Positions 62,244 to 64,000 of a DNA stretch of 64,000 nucleotides are shown here, one piece after another. The stretch spans positions 1 to 64,000 of the forward strand of contig BJGC01000005.1 of NCBI GenBank assembly GCA_014190235.1. The letters run 5' to 3'. The stretch comes from Actinomycetes bacterium (lineage in GTDB: Bacteria > Actinomycetota > Acidimicrobiia > Acidimicrobiales > Ilumatobacteraceae). The notes below the pieces were generated by a model, which had not been told where the DNA came from, did no database searches, and saw only the letters and a list, made by a program, of their open reading frames with translations. The translations under genes and the position numbers were made by a program. Position 1 is the first letter of the stretch, and every line of letters begins with the position of its first letter.

Positions 62244-64000
62244 ATGGCCGTAACAGCTGGCACCCCACAAGAACTTGTCGATCGTGTCTACGCGTCACTT
62301 CCGAGCAACTCTGCGCTTGGCCGCACGAGACTCGGGCGTCCACTCACTCTGACGGAAAAGATTTTAATCAACCACCTCGTCGAGCCAACAACACAAGAGA
62401 TGGAGCGTGGCCGCAGTTATGCAGACTTTGCGCCTGATCGTGTGGCAATGCAAGACGCAACAGCACAGATGGCGTTATTGCAATTCATGACAGCAGGTTT
62501 GGCAACAACATCTGTACCAAGCACTGTTCATTGTGATCATTTGATTTTGGCAAAGACGGGCGCCAAACTCGACCTGCAAGTTGCCAACGACTCCAACCGC
62601 GAGGTGTATGACTTCTTGCGCTCAGTGAGCGCCAAGTTTGGTGTCGGATTCTGGGGACCCGGAAGCGGAATCATTCACCAAGTAGTTCTCGAACACTATG
62701 CATTTCCGGGTGGGATGATGATCGGAACCGATAGCCACACGCCAAATGCAGGCGGACTCGGAATGGTTGCGATTGGTGTTGGCGGCGCTGACGCTGTCGA
62801 TGTGATGACGGGCTTTGCATTTAATGTGCGTTGGCCAAAAGTCATTGGCGTGCATCTCACTGGTGCGTTGTCTGGTTGGTCAAGTCCAAAAGATGTCATT
62901 TTAGAAGTTGCTCGTCAACTCACTGTCGAAGGTGGCACCGGCGCAATTGTTGAGTATTACGGACCAGGCGCTGACTCAATTTCGGCAACCGGCAAAGCAA
63001 CAATCTGCAATATGGGTGCAGAGATTGGCGCAACATGCTCAGTGTTTGGATATGACTCCAACATGTCGGCATATCTGCGTGCAACAGGGCGAGCATCCAT
63101 TGCAGCGGCTGCAGATCTCGTCGCTAGCGATCTTCGTGCAGACGACGGCGCAACATACGACAGCATGATCGAGATCAATCTCTCGGTATTGACACCTCTC
63201 ATCAACGGACCGCACTCCCCTGATCGCGCACATGCTGTTGGTGCAGGTGTCGGCGCTGCTGCTCGCGACAACAACTGGCCTCTCAACATTTCTTCTGCGC
63301 TTGTTGGCTCGTGCACCAACTCGTCATATGAAGACATCACGCGTGCGGCGTCAATTGCCCGACAAGCGTCTGCTAAAGGTCTGCGCGCCAAGACTGAGTT
63401 GCTTATTACGCCAGGCAGCGAACAGATTCGCGCCACCATTGAGCGAGATGGCTTGTTGGCTGATCTTGAATCCATCGGCGCAACAGTGTTGGCCAATGCG
63501 TGCGGACCATGTATCGGCCAGTGGGAGCGTTCCGCAGATGTCAATTCTGTTCCCAACACCATCGTCAATTCATTTAATCGCAATTTTCCAAAACGAAATG
63601 ACGGTTCCGCAAACACATTATCTTTTGTCACAAGTCCAGACACCGTGGTGGCACTCGCTCTTGCTGGCCGCCTTGATTTCAATCCGATGACCGACACATT
63701 GACCGCGCCAGATGGATCACAAGTAAAACTCGATCCTCCTATCGGCGAGGTTTTGCCAGCACGTGGCTACGACGCAGGAGCCGACACATTCATCGCGCCA
63801 CCCGCAGACGGCAGTGCAATCGTCATTGAGGTCAATCCCACGAGCGAGCGACTACAGCTACTGCAACCATTTTTGGCATGGGATGGCAAGGACTATCTTG
63901 AATTGCCAATCTTGATGAAAGCGCAAGGCAAATGCACTACAGATCATATTTCTGCTGCTGGCAAGTGGCTCACCTACCGCGGTCATCTTGAAAACATTTC
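62244..64000 (+). CDS. Aconitate hydratase (3' end outside window)
   Basis: The TCA-cycle enzyme interconverts citrate and isocitrate. From ATG 62244 the frame is open to the window end (about 585 residues, C-terminus missing). The active-site His/Asp segment [20 protein letters not shown] is near residue 157. The [4Fe-4S] Cys ligands are in [16 protein letters not shown] (near residue 355) and [14 protein letters not shown] (near residue 420). The start of the swivelling domain with [15 protein letters not shown] is at the edge (here [15 protein letters not shown]). The sequence type is close to the mitochondrial form. Its promoter carries candidate GntR sites. Confidence 0.96.
   Translation, partial: MAVTAGTPQELVDRVYASLPSNSALGRTRLGRPLTLTEKILINHLVEPTTQEMERGRSYADFAPDRVAMQDATAQMALLQFMTAGLATTSVPSTVHCDHLILAKTGAKLDLQVANDSNREVYDFLRSVSAKFGVGFWGPGSGIIHQVVLEHYAFPGGMMIGTDSHTPNAGGLGMVAIGVGGADAVDVMTGFAFNVRWPKVIGVHLTGALSGWSSPKDVILEVARQLTVEGGTGAIVEYYGPGADSISATGKATICNMGAEIGATCSVFGYDSNMSAYLRATGRASIAAAADLVASDLRADDGATYDSMIEINLSVLTPLINGPHSPDRAHAVGAGVGAAARDNNWPLNISSALVGSCTNSSYEDITRAASIARQASAKGLRAKTELLITPGSEQIRATIERDGLLADLESIGATVLANACGPCIGQWERSADVNSVPNTIVNSFNRNFPKRNDGSANTLSFVTSPDTVVALALAGRLDFNPMTDTLTAPDGSQVKLDPPIGEVLPARGYDAGADTFIAPPADGSAIVIEVNPTSERLQLLQPFLAWDGKDYLELPILMKAQGKCTTDHISAAGKWLTYRGHLENI

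Overview
The window is a gene-dense, roughly 50% GC chromosomal segment of an actinobacterium. The evidence is a mycothiol synthase (mshD), a DUF3499 gene, an actinobacterial-style DEDDh/GIY-YIG nuclease, a two-[4Fe-4S]-free glutamate synthase pair of the usual bacterial type, and many crotonase, nitroreductase, P450 and phosphotransferase genes of the kind common in Acidimicrobiia. The very short gaps, the repeated ATGA/GTGA stop-start overlaps and the polyamine uptake locus suggest an aquatic, moderately streamlined acidimicrobial lineage (for example Ilumatobacteraceae). That placement is inference. There is no phage, insertion sequence, CRISPR array or origin, and no gene-free stretch exceeds 300 bases.

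Layout. 1-5.0 kb: an alkylsulfatase-like metallo-beta-lactamase protein and a sulfotransferase on the minus strand, diverging from an oxidoreductase, a short-chain dehydrogenase and a PhyH-type dioxygenase; this looks like a small catabolic or modification cluster. 5.1-10.4 kb: a membrane-anchored surface protein, the exonuclease/GIY-YIG fusion, a DsbE/MPT53-like lipoprotein whose active-site codon is TGA, a carboxymuconolactone-decarboxylase-family protein, an inositol-phosphatase-family enzyme and an unknown ORF. 10.4-14.3 kb: a two-component system, a secreted protein with a 14-Asp tail, and a Tat-exported molybdopterin oxidoreductase. 14.3-21.2 kb: tRNA-Met and tRNA-Asn, rpoD, dnaG, terC and ppdK, all on the minus strand. 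21.3-30.4 kb: an M50 protease, then ygfZ-trpE-hisI, an alpha/beta hydrolase on the opposite strand, and hisF-hisA-hisH-hisB-hisC, a 63-residue ORF and nth. 30.4-34.2 kb: mshD, an M3 peptidase and rlmN. 34.2-38.4 kb: DUF6285 and phosphotransferase, SRPBCC, DUF3499 and an amidohydrolase. 38.5-46.0 kb: a DnaJ-domain protein, a 2-hydroxyacid dehydrogenase, a polyamine ABC transporter with both permeases fused, and an aldehyde dehydrogenase. 46.1-52.9 kb: P450, a glycerophosphodiesterase lipoprotein, a zinc-ribbon peptide, an MFS exporter, murF, ddl and a LysM lipoprotein. 53-64 kb: gltD-gltB, two crotonases, a nitroreductase, a GntR regulator and an aconitase that runs off the end.

The most remarkable signal is at 7863-8387 (minus strand). 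A thiol-disulfide oxidoreductase lipoprotein reads through an in-frame TGA placed exactly at the first cysteine of the CxxC motif, giving U-T-T-C. A 9-nt-armed stem with a GGUC loop lies 17 nt behind the TGA, as expected for a bacterial SECIS element. It is best read as a selenocysteine-containing extracytoplasmic DsbE-like protein. No selA, selB, selC or selD is in the window. Further leads are an 11-bp-period direct repeat upstream of the Asp-tail gene beside its two-component system, a structured leader hugging the gltB start, a perfect inverted repeat abutting the P450 start, TTGTAT repeats between the GntR and aconitase genes, and an extra helical segment in the fused polyamine permease.
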